Below are positions 34,743 through 42,787 of a DNA stretch of 64,000 bases, piece by piece. The translations under genes were made by a program, and so were the position numbers. The stretch lies in NCBI GenBank assembly GCA_027078365.1, contig JALWYQ010000031.1:1-64000 (forward strand), in the 5' to 3' direction. The notes under the pieces are model-generated. The model ran no database searches. It was given only the letters and a program-made list of their open reading frames with translations, and was not told the DNA's origin. The stretch is from Phycisphaerae bacterium (GTDB lineage: Bacteria; Planctomycetota; Phycisphaerae; Sedimentisphaerales; Sedimentisphaeraceae). The stretch's first letter is position 1; each line of letters opens with the position of its first letter.

Positions 34743-37331
34743 TTACCCCTCAGAATCAATCAAATCAGAAAGTTTCGAATTTGTGAAAAAACTCAGAACA
34801 GCGGTTGGAGATAGATCGTTCTCACGATAGGCTTGTATAGCAGATTCTCGCCAATTCATATCTCCAGGTCCAGGGAAACTATTCCAAATTTCGCGAATAA
34901 CTTTTAATGCTTTTTCTGAAAATGATCGCATTTGATCGACTGAAATATAATAAACGCCATCAACATGTGGCAATGCAGCATTATCGATATTGTCAGTGCC
35001 CGAACATAAGATCGGCTTAAAATCAATGTCTGGATGTTTTTCCTGTAGCGTATCAGGGTGTCCCTTGGCCTGTAGTACTTTTCTTTTCGGAATTTTTGCT
35101 GATTTCCCCAGATCAGTGTAATCCTCGAAAACAACCCCTATTTGTTCATTCAGAATCCACCACGGGTCTGGTGCTCCCTGATCACTTGAATTATCAGCCT
35201 CAAATCCGAGCAATTTTCCCAGAAGCACCTGCGCAGGTTCAAATTCACTGGAACTAACAGATCTCAAGCCATCCCTAATAGCCTTAAATTTTCTCTCTAT
35301 TCTATGGCTATTTGATTTTCCTAGCTTATCTAGCTGTCTTTCAAGACGTTCGATGACAAATGACATCCCATCAGAGTCAGATTCATCTTCAATATAAGGT
35401 GACGTTTGAAATAGTGAATTTAACTGCTTGAGCCAAGGTAGAGCTTCGGCTGCTTGGGCAGCCAAAGCATAATTTCGCTTTGCCTCTTCTCTCATTGCAA
35501 CGTTGCCTTTTGCAGCCATAAAGGCCGCATTCCCTGCCAGATAAAGCCACCAAGCTCGGTATCCTCGCAATTTATCATTTGTAAGCTCTACCAGTACATC
35601 TTTTGCTGCTGCCAGAGCTTCCTCAAAATGGCTATTCCAATATGAATTAAGGTACTCGACTTCTTTGGCGACAACCGCACCTAGGGATTCTGTCGTATCA
35701 AAAACATTTTGAGATAGTTGGTCACGGTGCTCAAGTATTTCATTATGAACTTCCTGCCATGCATCTCCCTGTTCAAGGAAGAGGTCTATGTTCTCGGCAA
35801 AATAATTAGTTTCGGTAAAATCAGATTGTTCAATGCCAAATTCTACTTCTGCTTGTAACTCTGGGTGTAATACTTTACGATTTTCTGGTTTCATTAAATA
35901 TTGGTGCACCTTCTGGCCTACCACAGCAACTAATGCCCAGTCAGTTGAAGAACGTGTGCATCGACCTACTGCTTGAGTAACTCTTGTGCGAATCCTAACA
36001 TCAAATAAAACCGAGGCCGCTAGACGAGAAATCAAGAATCTCTCTTGCATATTCATAGCCTCTGGAAGTCCATAGACAACCAAATATCTGCATTCATCCC
36101 CAATTAAATCTATGCCATCGTATCTATTGGCTAACACGGCAATCCCTTTGGGAGATTGGGTAAATACTTTTTTCGATGCCTCCAGCTCAGATGAGTCAAA
36201 TAATGTATACCCATCTTGCACTAGACTCTGCCCTAACTTCTCTTTGATTTTATCAGCATCTAGCTTACGAGGGGTTAGTATTAAACACCGATCAAATTTA
36301 TTGATCCATTCTAAAGTTGCGTCCAATGCCTTAGGCTCATCACAAACACGCATTGGAAACACAAAGAATCTTCGACCTATCCCTTGTTTATCCCAGCCGA
36401 CAGGTGCTGGAATTCGTGTGATTTTTTTTCGCCCAAATATTCGCTCTAAATCACCTCCCTCGCCAAGTGTAGCCGACATGTATATACGCTGTTTTGCATT
36501 CACAAAAGGCTTAAAGCTATTTGTAGGCGGAATGATTGGACGCAAGAGAATAGAACAGCCTGTATAGTATAGATGGCATGCATGTAGGTTGTCACGGATC
36601 ATCTGCCAGCAAAAATGGTTCTCGCCTTTAGTGCAATTAACATCAAGTAGGTTCAGGAGATCCGATTTAATCTTAAGCAGATATGGCATTGGCAACTTAT
36701 TGATTGACAACATATCCAATGTATCACCATCGTCATCAAGCTGTACCTGATCATGTTCTGGAATATGCGGGGAGATTAATTGTGTAACAGCAAAAAATAA
36801 TGATTCTTGTTTATATCGGGAAATCTCCAGAGACCAACATTTTGACACATAATTTTCTGCAGAGTGAGCATCATCAAATATTATTGTACTAACGTCATCA
36901 AAAAAAGGATTGCTGTTAAAGAGAGAGCTGTAAGTTGCAATTCCTATGGCTTCGCAGTTTAAGAACCGCGACATGGCAGATTCAGAATATGAATGCTTAC
37001 TTCCTGCAAAATTTAATGTTTCTATACCGTATTTTTCATGTGCTTGTTCGACTACTTGATGAACAAGTTGTTTTGTAGGACATAGAAAAATACAACGCTC
37101 TTTGTTTTTACGTCGTCGCCATTCAGCAATCAACAATCCGACAAGTGTCTTTCCACTGCCCGTTGGAAGTTCCAATGCTATATCAGTAGATCCAATATTT
37201 GCCATATAAGCTCGAAGCATATCGCCTTGTTGAGTCAGAAGTCCTTCAACAGTTCGTGTTCTTAAATCACGAAACAATGCTTCAGGATCTTTTACTAACA
37301 TCGAAGCCTTACGGTTTTTCTTAAATGCCAT
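34743..37331 (-). CDS. DinG/XPD-like superfamily 2 helicase
   Basis: 862 aa. The helicase core has Walker A LPTGSGKT (55-62), a Walker B of the form DDAH (153-156), a YMSATLGEGGD motif (about 290) and motif VI VTQAVGRCTRSS (about 460). The C-terminal 350 residues are helical and unrecognised. No iron-sulfur cysteine quartet is evident, unlike true XPD/DinG. AGGAGGG at 37341-37349 lies upstream and overlaps the end of the repaired HTH frame, which points to one operon. Flanked by two copies of an exonuclease gene. A defence or repair role is plausible but unproven. Confidence 0.85.
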   Translation of the reverse strand: MAFKKNRKASMLVKDPEALFRDLRTRTVEGLLTQQGDMLRAYMANIGSTDIALELPTGSGKTLVGLLIAEWRRRKNKERCIFLCPTKQLVHQVVEQAHEKYGIETLNFAGSKHSYSESAMSRFLNCEAIGIATYSSLFNSNPFFDDVSTIIFDDAHSAENYVSKCWSLEISRYKQESLFFAVTQLISPHIPEHDQVQLDDDGDTLDMLSINKLPMPYLLKIKSDLLNLLDVNCTKGENHFCWQMIRDNLHACHLYYTGCSILLRPIIPPTNSFKPFVNAKQRIYMSATLGEGGDLERIFGRKKITRIPAPVGWDKQGIGRRFFVFPMRVCDEPKALDATLEWINKFDRCLILTPRKLDADKIKEKLGQSLVQDGYTLFDSSELEASKKVFTQSPKGIAVLANRYDGIDLIGDECRYLVVYGLPEAMNMQERFLISRLAASVLFDVRIRTRVTQAVGRCTRSSTDWALVAVVGQKVHQYLMKPENRKVLHPELQAEVEFGIEQSDFTETNYFAENIDLFLEQGDAWQEVHNEILEHRDQLSQNVFDTTESLGAVVAKEVEYLNSYWNSHFEEALAAAKDVLVELTNDKLRGYRAWWLYLAGNAAFMAAKGNVAMREEAKRNYALAAQAAEALPWLKQLNSLFQTSPYIEDESDSDGMSFVIERLERQLDKLGKSNSHRIERKFKAIRDGLRSVSSSEFEPAQVLLGKLLGFEADNSSDQGAPDPWWILNEQIGVVFEDYTDLGKSAKIPKRKVLQAKGHPDTLQEKHPDIDFKPILCSGTDNIDNAALPHVDGVYYISVDQMRSFSEKALKVIREIWNSFPGPGDMNWRESAIQAYRENDLSPTAVLSFFTNSKLSDLIDSEG

Positions 37332-37346
37332 TTAGTATTAACCCTC

Positions 37347-37567
37347 CTACTTATTTGCAGCCTTGCCTACTCGAACCCATTTATCAACTTCCATGATCTG
37401 AAACTTAAAGAGTCTATCAACCTTGCGGCAATCCATTTGTAAACGGTATCGTTGCTGACCCCGAGATATTTGCAAATCTCTTCAACAGATAGCCAACGAT
37501 CTTCTATTACCATTTTCAGACTCCTAAGTACGGGATGCGCTAAGGTTTTAGAAATATCTGGTCTCAT
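37347..37567 (-). pseudogene. Excisionase-type HTH gene with a one-base frameshift
   Basis: The first frame encodes VIEDRWLSVEEICKYLGVSN and DTVYKWIAA, the HTH_17/excisionase DNA-binding fold. It then turns into unrelated sequence and stops at 37367. Reading one base back from the GCC-GCA junction gives RKVDRLFKFQIMEVDKWVR and VGKAANK, the expected wing and final helix, ending at TAG 37347-37349. A single missing C (GCC-CGC) explains it. This is either a true mutation, a sequencing error or, less likely, programmed frameshifting. The full protein would regulate the helicase just downstream. Confidence 0.8.
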
Positions 37568-37707
37568 AATATGCCAGAATAAAACGTCTTAAAAATATCC
37601 TGTTTTAGGCGATAAATCAACCGTTTTTTACCGATTTAACCCGAATATAAACGGTGGTTAATGCCAAAGATATTGGAGAACTGCAGAAAAGCGAAGAATA
37701 CTTACAA

Positions 37708-38211
37708 TCAGATCAAACATTCTTTAATACCAAAGATTACGATCTCTGCGCAGGCTAGGGCGTCTGATAGGGCGTTGTGGTGGTCTAGTTTTATGTCTAG
37801 GTATGCGCAGACGGTGTTTAGTTTGTGGTTTGTTAGTTCTGGGCAGAGCTGTCTTGATAGTTTTACTGTGCAGACTTCTTTAATTGATGGGCACTTGATA
37901 TTATACCTTTCGCATGTTTTACGCAGAACACTTTTATCGAAGGACATATTGTGAGCGGCGACGAAGCTCACTCCGTCTAACATTGGTTCTAGCTCTTGCC
38001 ATACTTGATCGAAAGATGGCTCATCCTCGACGTCTTCGGGGGTTATGCCATGAATGCTAATGTTGATATCACTGAAGCTGTCTTGAGGGTTGATTAGTCT
38101 GTATTGCTGATCTACAATTTTATTGTCAACTACCTTCACCAACCCGATTGCGCAGGCACTATCACGGCGCTGGTTTGCTGTTTCAAAATCGATTGCTACA
38201 AAACTTGACAT
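37708..38211 (-). CDS. DEDDh 3'-5' exonuclease (DnaQ-like)
   Basis: 167 aa. The exonuclease motifs are complete: Asp8 and Glu10 in FVAIDFETA, Asp92 in AAHNMSFD, and His145 with Asp150 in HHNALSDALA. It lacks other domains, so it is a stand-alone exonuclease rather than a polymerase III epsilon with an alpha-binding tail. It lies upstream of the HTH-helicase pair on the same strand with a 140-bp gap. A deleted copy at 34216-34490 flanks the other side of the helicase. Confidence 0.9.
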   Translation of the reverse strand: MSSFVAIDFETANQRRDSACAIGLVKVVDNKIVDQQYRLINPQDSFSDINISIHGITPEDVEDEPSFDQVWQELEPMLDGVSFVAAHNMSFDKSVLRKTCERYNIKCPSIKEVCTVKLSRQLCPELTNHKLNTVCAYLDIKLDHHNALSDALACAEIVIFGIKECLI

Positions 38212-38334
38212 TTATGTGTTCCTCTTTTCTTTATTTTTAGTGCCACCGAGCAGATCAAGGTTTTCATCTTAGTGGATTGAGAGGAATCACTCAATCTTCT
38301 TTTAGTTTATTTCGTGGTGGAAATCGTTTTAGGA

Positions 38335-38575
38335 AATGGTGGAACGGTTGTTGCCGTTGTTGTTTACATCTGGCTCCCTTGCGCCACCGCGCTAAGCGAA
38401 AAACTTTTATTTGCATGGAGAATTGAGGAACGCCTGTTAATGTGTCAGTGGTTAGGTGTCAGTGGTTAGTGGTTATCGCCTCAAGCGTTAAGATGTCTGC
38501 GATCTCAAATTTGAATTGGTAGTGAAACTGTATTGAACGGTTTGCGGAGCTGGGGCTCCGCGCTCCCAGGGGGGC
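38335..38575 (+). repeat. Dispersed repeat R2, direct copy 1
   Basis: About 240 bp, well matched to 38890-39130. It contains CTTGCGCCACCGCGCTAAGC, the GTCAGTGGTTAGGTGTCAG segment, CGCCTCAAGCGTTAAGATG and, at the right end, the hairpin GCGGAGCTGGGGCTCCGC followed by GCTCCCAGG. No gene is seen in it. Confidence 0.8.
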
Positions 38576-38889
38576 CTTGCGTTGTTTGCGTCTCTTATAA
38601 GCCAGATTTATCAATGACTCGAAGTTATTATTTTAATCAGATTCTCTTTCGTGAGAAACTGAAGGTCGCTTTGCTTTTCGATGAAAGGTTTGACATCGGC
38701 GATGACTTACAGGCAAGTGAGCTATTTTTCTATTAAATCCTCAAATTTCATTTCATTAAAATATCATAAATGATAAATTGTTGCAATGTTTCTCGGCAAA
38801 ACTCCAAACGGGCGTGAATTTTTTCGCGACTACAGATTTGACAACAGCGGATTGGTTTTCGCTCATAGCGAAAGAACCTATGGATCGGG
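38576..38889. other. Spacer between two R2 copies
   Basis: About 310 bp without a supported gene. A short plus-strand frame from about 38786 reads MFLGKTPNGREFFRDYRFDN and runs into the R2 repeat; it may be a fragment of an unknown gene. Confidence 0.35.
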
Positions 38890-39130
38890 AGGGGTGGTAA
38901 TGGCGTTGCCGTTGTAATTTACATCGGGCTCACTTGCGCCACCGCGCTAAGCGACAGGCTCTTATTTGTAACGAGAGGTTAGGAACGCCTGTTAATGTGT
39001 CAGTGGTTAGGTGTCAGTGATTAGTGGTTATCGCCTCAAGCGTTAAGATGTCTGCGATCTCAAATTTGAATTGGTAGTGAAAACTGCATTGAACGGTTTG
39101 CGGAGCTGGGGCTCCGCGCTCCCAGGAGAT
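38890..39130 (+). repeat. Dispersed repeat R2, direct copy 2
   Basis: Second direct copy, about 550 bp from the first, with the same modules and the same hairpin end. It keeps the TACATCGGGCTCACTTGCGC form found in the inverted copy at 24 kb. Recombination between the two direct copies could delete the segment between them. Confidence 0.8.
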
Positions 39131-39184
39131 TCACTTTATCTCTGTGCTTTACAGAAGAATGAATCATCGCAAAGAGTCGCTCAC

Positions 39185-39303
39185 ATGCCTAGGCGGTGAC
39201 ATACGGATTAGTCAATTCAAAACGCAGGGGTAGCCTACTGAAGACACAAAAAAAGCCTTGCAAATCACAGACTTGCAAGGCTTTAAGCACAGCGAGGTCG
39301 AAG
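39185..39303 (-). repeat. Third copy of tRNA-Asp 3' end, terminator and antitoxin tail
   Basis: 39188-39235 copies the last codons of the HigA-like antitoxin (GGTGACATACGGATTAGTC and following), with an indel. 39237-39303 copies the tRNA-Asp terminator hairpin AAAGCCTTGCAA/TTGCAAGGCTTT and the tRNA end GAGGTCGAAG. It corresponds to 42200-42322, so it looks like an attachment-site or recombination remnant. The hairpin can also terminate the AbiE operon from the minus strand. Confidence 0.8.
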
Positions 39304-40146
39304 TTACAGCTTTAAATCAAACCAACGAAGCAATCGCTCGGATGCTTTCTGAAGTTTATCTCTCCTCTGAGCAACACTCAATGTTGGGTAAAACAGGGGG
39401 CTTTCAAGAACTGTCTGCCAACCTATTTTTTCACACATGGAAAAGCTGTCTTTTACAATTTCCTTAGCTTCTTTGATGATAGTGGAATCCTCATGGCGGG
39501 ATAGAAATGTCTGAGCCTTCTTGATGTCTCTTATATCAGTTAACATGATGACTATATAGATATCGAAGGCGTGAGCCATTGCTCGTTCTGGATTGTCGCG
39601 TTTTCCTTCAATCCTATCTCTAAAAGCGTAGAGCTTCATAATCATTAGATTTGTTGTACATGGAACGTATATCTTGATATCAGTCTTGTCAGCAAATTTT
39701 CTTGAAATATCAGAGAGAAAGATTATTTGCAAATCCTCATCAATAAATTCAGCTTCCTCAGCAATGTGCCCATGTAGAGTAGATTTGACGAGTTTGAGCC
39801 TGTAATTGTCGTGAGGCAATTCTGCTACATCAGGGACAAGGATGTCTAGTTCCAAACCTGGGTCTTTTCTGAAACCGTGGTATCTTTTTTTATCTTGAAC
39901 AATATATTCTAATTCGCCAACGATTACTTCTGCCATGGCATTACGTTTAGATTGATCAATAAGGTCTTGTTTGCTAAATACCAAATCAACGTCTTGTGTG
40001 GCTCGAATCATTTGAGTGATCGGACTTTCTTTTGTACAAGAGCTCAAATAAACACCTAAACCACCGCATATAATGGGTTTGATATCCCTCTGTTGAAAGG
40101 CTTTTGCTAACTCAGTCAATTGTATGATTAAAGAGTTATTCAACAT
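39304..40146 (-). CDS. AbiEii-like nucleotidyltransferase toxin
   Basis: 280 aa. The minimal nucleotidyltransferase motif is GGLGVYL (28-34) with RATQDVDLV (Asp52, Asp54), as in AbiEii toxins and the wider DUF6036/AbiEii group. Later features are LELDILVPDVAELP and TTNLMIMKLYAFRDR. AbiEii enzymes use nucleotides to inactivate a host RNA target. GGAG precedes the ATG. The start overlaps the end of the antitoxin-like gene by 11 bp, as expected for a type IV toxin-antitoxin pair. Confidence 0.8.
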   Translation of the reverse strand: MLNNSLIIQLTELAKAFQQRDIKPIICGGLGVYLSSCTKESPITQMIRATQDVDLVFSKQDLIDQSKRNAMAEVIVGELEYIVQDKKRYHGFRKDPGLELDILVPDVAELPHDNYRLKLVKSTLHGHIAEEAEFIDEDLQIIFLSDISRKFADKTDIKIYVPCTTNLMIMKLYAFRDRIEGKRDNPERAMAHAFDIYIVIMLTDIRDIKKAQTFLSRHEDSTIIKEAKEIVKDSFSMCEKIGWQTVLESPLFYPTLSVAQRRDKLQKASERLLRWFDLKL

Positions 40147-41218
40147 ATTTCTCCAGGATTTGTTGCTTTAGTTGCTCTGCAATCTTAGGGCCCCTTGGTC
40201 TATCATTTACCAATTCAAGATAAAGCTCTAGGTTGTCTACAACATTACCAGATGGTGTTTTTTCAAGATTAAACCATACACACGGGTTTTTTGTTTCAAT
40301 AAATGTAACCTGTCCATACTCATCATCAGCTACAGCAATACTACCGTTATTTTTGAGAGCTCTTTTCACGTCCTGAATGGACTTTATGAATATAGTAATC
40401 TGTTCTGCTATTCCAAGATTCTTTATTTGAGCTGCATAAAATCGGCAGAATGCATAATCAATATTGGACTTATCTAAAACGGCTGATAATTCATTTATGT
40501 TCTCTACGTCATATTTATATTCACGATTAGATTTTCGTTCTAAATCATAACTATCTACGAGGTTTTCTAAGAGTTGCTGAGGTTTCTCGACCGTGATACT
40601 TGACTTTTGCTTCTTTATCAGAAGGTCTTCTTCGAGGGATTTTAACACCTTTGAGATTGTTGCTGTTGTGATGGTGGCATTTCGATTATTGACAAATTCC
40701 ATAATTTCATTTAATGATGAAAAACAATCCTTGGTGTTGAGAAGTAATGCTCTGCTTACCAGAGAAGAAGTTCCTCGATATATATTTTTTATAGGCGATG
40801 TGTCTGGAAACTTGTTTGGTTTACCCATCCGTTCTATGTAAATATTGGAGGATGCTTTGACCAACATATTCCCAGAAAGATCAATCCATGATATTCCTTC
40901 ATCAAGTAGCAATTGCGACTTTTTTTCGCTAATGTAGGGAGCAATAATCATCGGTATCAGACCACTGGTCTTATACTCTGGAGCGAAGTTTTTCAGTATC
41001 TTGGATTTATCAGAGATGATTTTGGGGGTAGATACAGGCAGCACTTCGACGGCAGCGACAAAGGAAGATCCACCTTGGATTGAGAATTTAATGATGGCAT
41101 CAATCCCATACTTTGAAATCAAGTTTGATTCCTCTTCGATACTCTTTACAACAAGAGGTGTGAGAGAATCCTTTTGATTAGTAAATTCATCTATAATTTC
41201 TTCTTCTCTAAGTCTCAT
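40136..41218 (-). CDS. AbiEi-like antitoxin with winged helix
   Basis: 360 aa. The N-terminal half is restriction-nuclease-like in fold (IQGGSSFVAAVEVLPVS, then LIPMIIAPYISEKKSQLLLD and GISWIDLSGNMLV). This pattern I know from proteins annotated as AbiEi-family antitoxins. A winged-helix segment (SLVSRALLLN, ITTATISKVLKSLEEDLLIK) follows at about 150-205. The C-terminal half is unrecognised. It would neutralise the downstream nucleotidyltransferase and repress the operon. ATG with GGAA upstream. Confidence 0.75.
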   Translation of the reverse strand: MRLREEEIIDEFTNQKDSLTPLVVKSIEEESNLISKYGIDAIIKFSIQGGSSFVAAVEVLPVSTPKIISDKSKILKNFAPEYKTSGLIPMIIAPYISEKKSQLLLDEGISWIDLSGNMLVKASSNIYIERMGKPNKFPDTSPIKNIYRGTSSLVSRALLLNTKDCFSSLNEIMEFVNNRNATITTATISKVLKSLEEDLLIKKQKSSITVEKPQQLLENLVDSYDLERKSNREYKYDVENINELSAVLDKSNIDYAFCRFYAAQIKNLGIAEQITIFIKSIQDVKRALKNNGSIAVADDEYGQVTFIETKNPCVWFNLEKTPSGNVVDNLELYLELVNDRPRGPKIAEQLKQQILEKYVE

Positions 41219-41299
41219 ACTTTGATTTCCTAATACAGCTTTTCCCCGTGCAAGATATAGGGTTATCGGGAAAAAACAACAGCAACTTTCTTAAATATA

Positions 41300-41323
41300 G
41301 CAATTTTCCTATATAGGATATTG
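41300..41323 (-). promoter_or_regulatory. Candidate operator of the AbiE-type operon
   Basis: Dyad TCCTATATAGGA (41307-41318) inside wider GCAAT/ATTGC arms (41300-41304, 41319-41323), about 80 bp upstream of the antitoxin start. AbiEi proteins bind inverted repeats in their promoters, so this is a reasonable site. Confidence 0.5.
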
Positions 41324-41486
41324 CCGTTATTCAGGAAAATCAAGAGAAAATTAAAAAACTAAACATCCACTATTGATAGCTATTGAGATGGTTTAAAGGA
41401 AGGAAGAAAATATTGCCTTGAGAAATAGGGGTGGGGGGATTTCACGTTTTGGAGTACTTCTGCGCTCGCCCAGCTTGGAATGAAGG

Positions 41487-41560
41487 GAAGACACAAAAAA
41501 AAGCCTTGCAAATCACAGGCTTGCAAGGCTTTAAGCACAGCGAGGTCGAAGGGACTCGAA
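41487..41560 (-). repeat. Second copy of tRNA-Asp 3' end and terminator
   Basis: GAAGACAC, an A-run, the hairpin GCCTTGCAA/TTGCAAGGC, then GAGGTCGAAGGGACTCGAACC, which is the final part of tRNA-Asp (42312-42333). After this point the match ends. It has the form of an attachment-site duplicate bounding the 41561-42311 segment. Confidence 0.85.
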
Positions 41561-41648
41561 CCATATCGCCTCATTGAGATGAACGCTTACACTTAAATTC
41601 GTAATCTTCAATAATCTTATAAACCATAATATAGCCCTTGACGAATAT

Positions 41649-41750
41649 AGACTAGAAGCTATATTTTGATTGCTGGAGATAAAACCGGTAACAGACGTTT
41701 TTATGAGAAAATGCTACCGCAGGCTGAACGGTGTATGAAGGGTACCTCTA
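41649..41750 (+). pseudogene. Remnant of a HigB/RelE-type toxin gene
   Basis: The frame ACT-AGA-AGC... reads YILIAGDKTGNRRFYEKMLP then QAERCMKG, the conserved C-terminal part of HigB-like (Gp49/DUF891) toxins. Upstream there is a stop codon and no start; downstream the frame continues into non-matching sequence. The orphan antitoxin follows at 41941, so this is a decayed HigBA module. Confidence 0.7.
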
Positions 41751-41940
41751 AAAAATCATTTTGGCAGACAAGCAAACCTTTTCGTCGCTGGACTACGTCA
41801 GACAAAAGTCACCTTATTTACAAATAAGGCTAATTTGTCTTTCTTGCCAGACAACAAAAATTTTCTACTTGCTACTCAAAAGCAATTATTAGAACTACCC
41901 TTAACCATTTAAAAGAACTGAAAAATGAGGGATTGGTATA

Positions 41941-42252
41941 ATGGCTAAAAATTTCGAAAATCTCGAAAGAAAGATGGATCCTAAACGATTGTCAAGAGCT
42001 AATGCTAAGGCTAAGAAAGTGATGGCTGAGATGCTTCTGGCAGAAATTCGTAAAGAAACTGGTCTTACCCAAAAAGAAATTGCCAAAACAATTGGAATCA
42101 AGCAACCTAGCCTATCAAAATTGGAATCGCAGGGCGATATGCAGATTAGTACTTTGCAACGATTGATTCATGCTCTAGGAGGACAGCTTGAATTGATTGC
42201 TCATATGCCCGGCGGTGATATACGGATTAGTCAATTCAAAACGCAGGGGTAG
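41941..42252 (+). CDS. HigA-like XRE-family antitoxin (orphan)
   Basis: 103 aa. KETGLTQKEIAKTIGIKQPS with SLSKLESQGDMQISTLQRLI is a lambda-repressor-type helix-turn-helix. MAKNFENLERKM and the LGGQLELIAHMPGGDIRI tail are typical of HigA antitoxins paired with Gp49-like toxins. The cognate toxin survives only as the remnant at 41649-41750. GAGGG precedes the ATG. The 3' end abuts the tRNA-Asp terminator, and a copy of its last codons occurs at 39188-39235. Confidence 0.88.
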   Translation: MAKNFENLERKMDPKRLSRANAKAKKVMAEMLLAEIRKETGLTQKEIAKTIGIKQPSLSKLESQGDMQISTLQRLIHALGGQLELIAHMPGGDIRISQFKTQG

Positions 42253-42303
42253 CCTACTGAAGACACAAAAAAAGCCTTGCAAATCACAGGCTTGCAAGGC
42301 TTT
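42253..42303 (-). terminator. Bidirectional terminator of tRNA-Asp
   Basis: Hairpin AAAGCCTTGCAA/TTGCAAGGCTTT with a T7 run on the minus strand. It lies between the convergent antitoxin and tRNA-Asp. The same unit is present at 39255-39290 and 41493-41530. Confidence 0.8.
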
Positions 42304-42311
42304 AAGCACAG

Positions 42312-42385
42312 CGAGGTCGAAGGGACTCGAACCCTCAACCTTCGGATCGACAGTCCGATGCTCTAACCAATTGAGCTACGACCCC
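42312..42385 (-). tRNA. tRNA-Asp (GTC)
   Basis: Minus-strand cloverleaf: acceptor GGGGTCG/CGACCTC, D-arm GCTCAATTGGTTAGAGC, anticodon stem TCGGA/TCCGA with loop CTGTCGA (GTC), T-arm GAGGGTTCGAGTCCCTT. The discriminator is G, as expected for Asp; CCA is not encoded. Its 3' part is the sequence duplicated at 41.5 and 39.3 kb. Confidence 0.95.
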
Positions 42386-42401
42386 GTGCCAAAGAGGCGT
42401 C

Positions 42402-42430
42402 ATATTATAAAAAGCCGGTGAAGGTGTCAA
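42402..42430 (-). promoter_or_regulatory. Promoter of tRNA-Asp
   Basis: On the minus strand, TTGACA (42425-42430) and TATAATAT (42402-42409), with a 15- or 17-bp spacer depending on register. Confidence 0.7.
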
Positions 42431-42787
42431 CTATTTTTATGATATTTAGGCATTTTTAGAAACAAATTTACGAAATATCTAGTGGGGCTTTTTTAGTGGT
42501 GCTTTTTGCCGGTGGCACGGCTGTTGAGCTGGCGACAAAATCTCTTCTGAGATGGTCAAAATGTTTGGTGATATTCAATTCTACTGCTATTTGCGGCGAT
42601 TTGTTGGTTGATTTATGCTCAATATCTATTATTATTCACCGTCTAGGGAGACTCTGTTAGTTTGGTAGGCAAGCGGACGTTATTGTCGGCGAACGAGAGA
42701 ATACTGTGCTTGCTATTCGGAAATAGCTGTTAGAGTCTAGCCCTTGTGTGAAAAATATTCTTTTCAGGTTAAAAAGTGTAGGGATAG
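42431..42787. other. Intergenic region upstream of lon
   Basis: 357 bp, no gene. I see no clear heat-shock element. AGGGATAG lies just before the lon ATG. Confidence 0.5.

Noticed and set aside
34743-37331. Hachiman-type HamB call for the helicase
   Set aside because: No HamA/DUF1837 partner gene is adjacent; the neighbour is an HTH gene and an exonuclease.
24000-42300. CRISPR array or cas genes in the accessory region
   Set aside because: The repeats present are palindromic modules or single duplications, without regular spacers, and no Cas protein is encoded.
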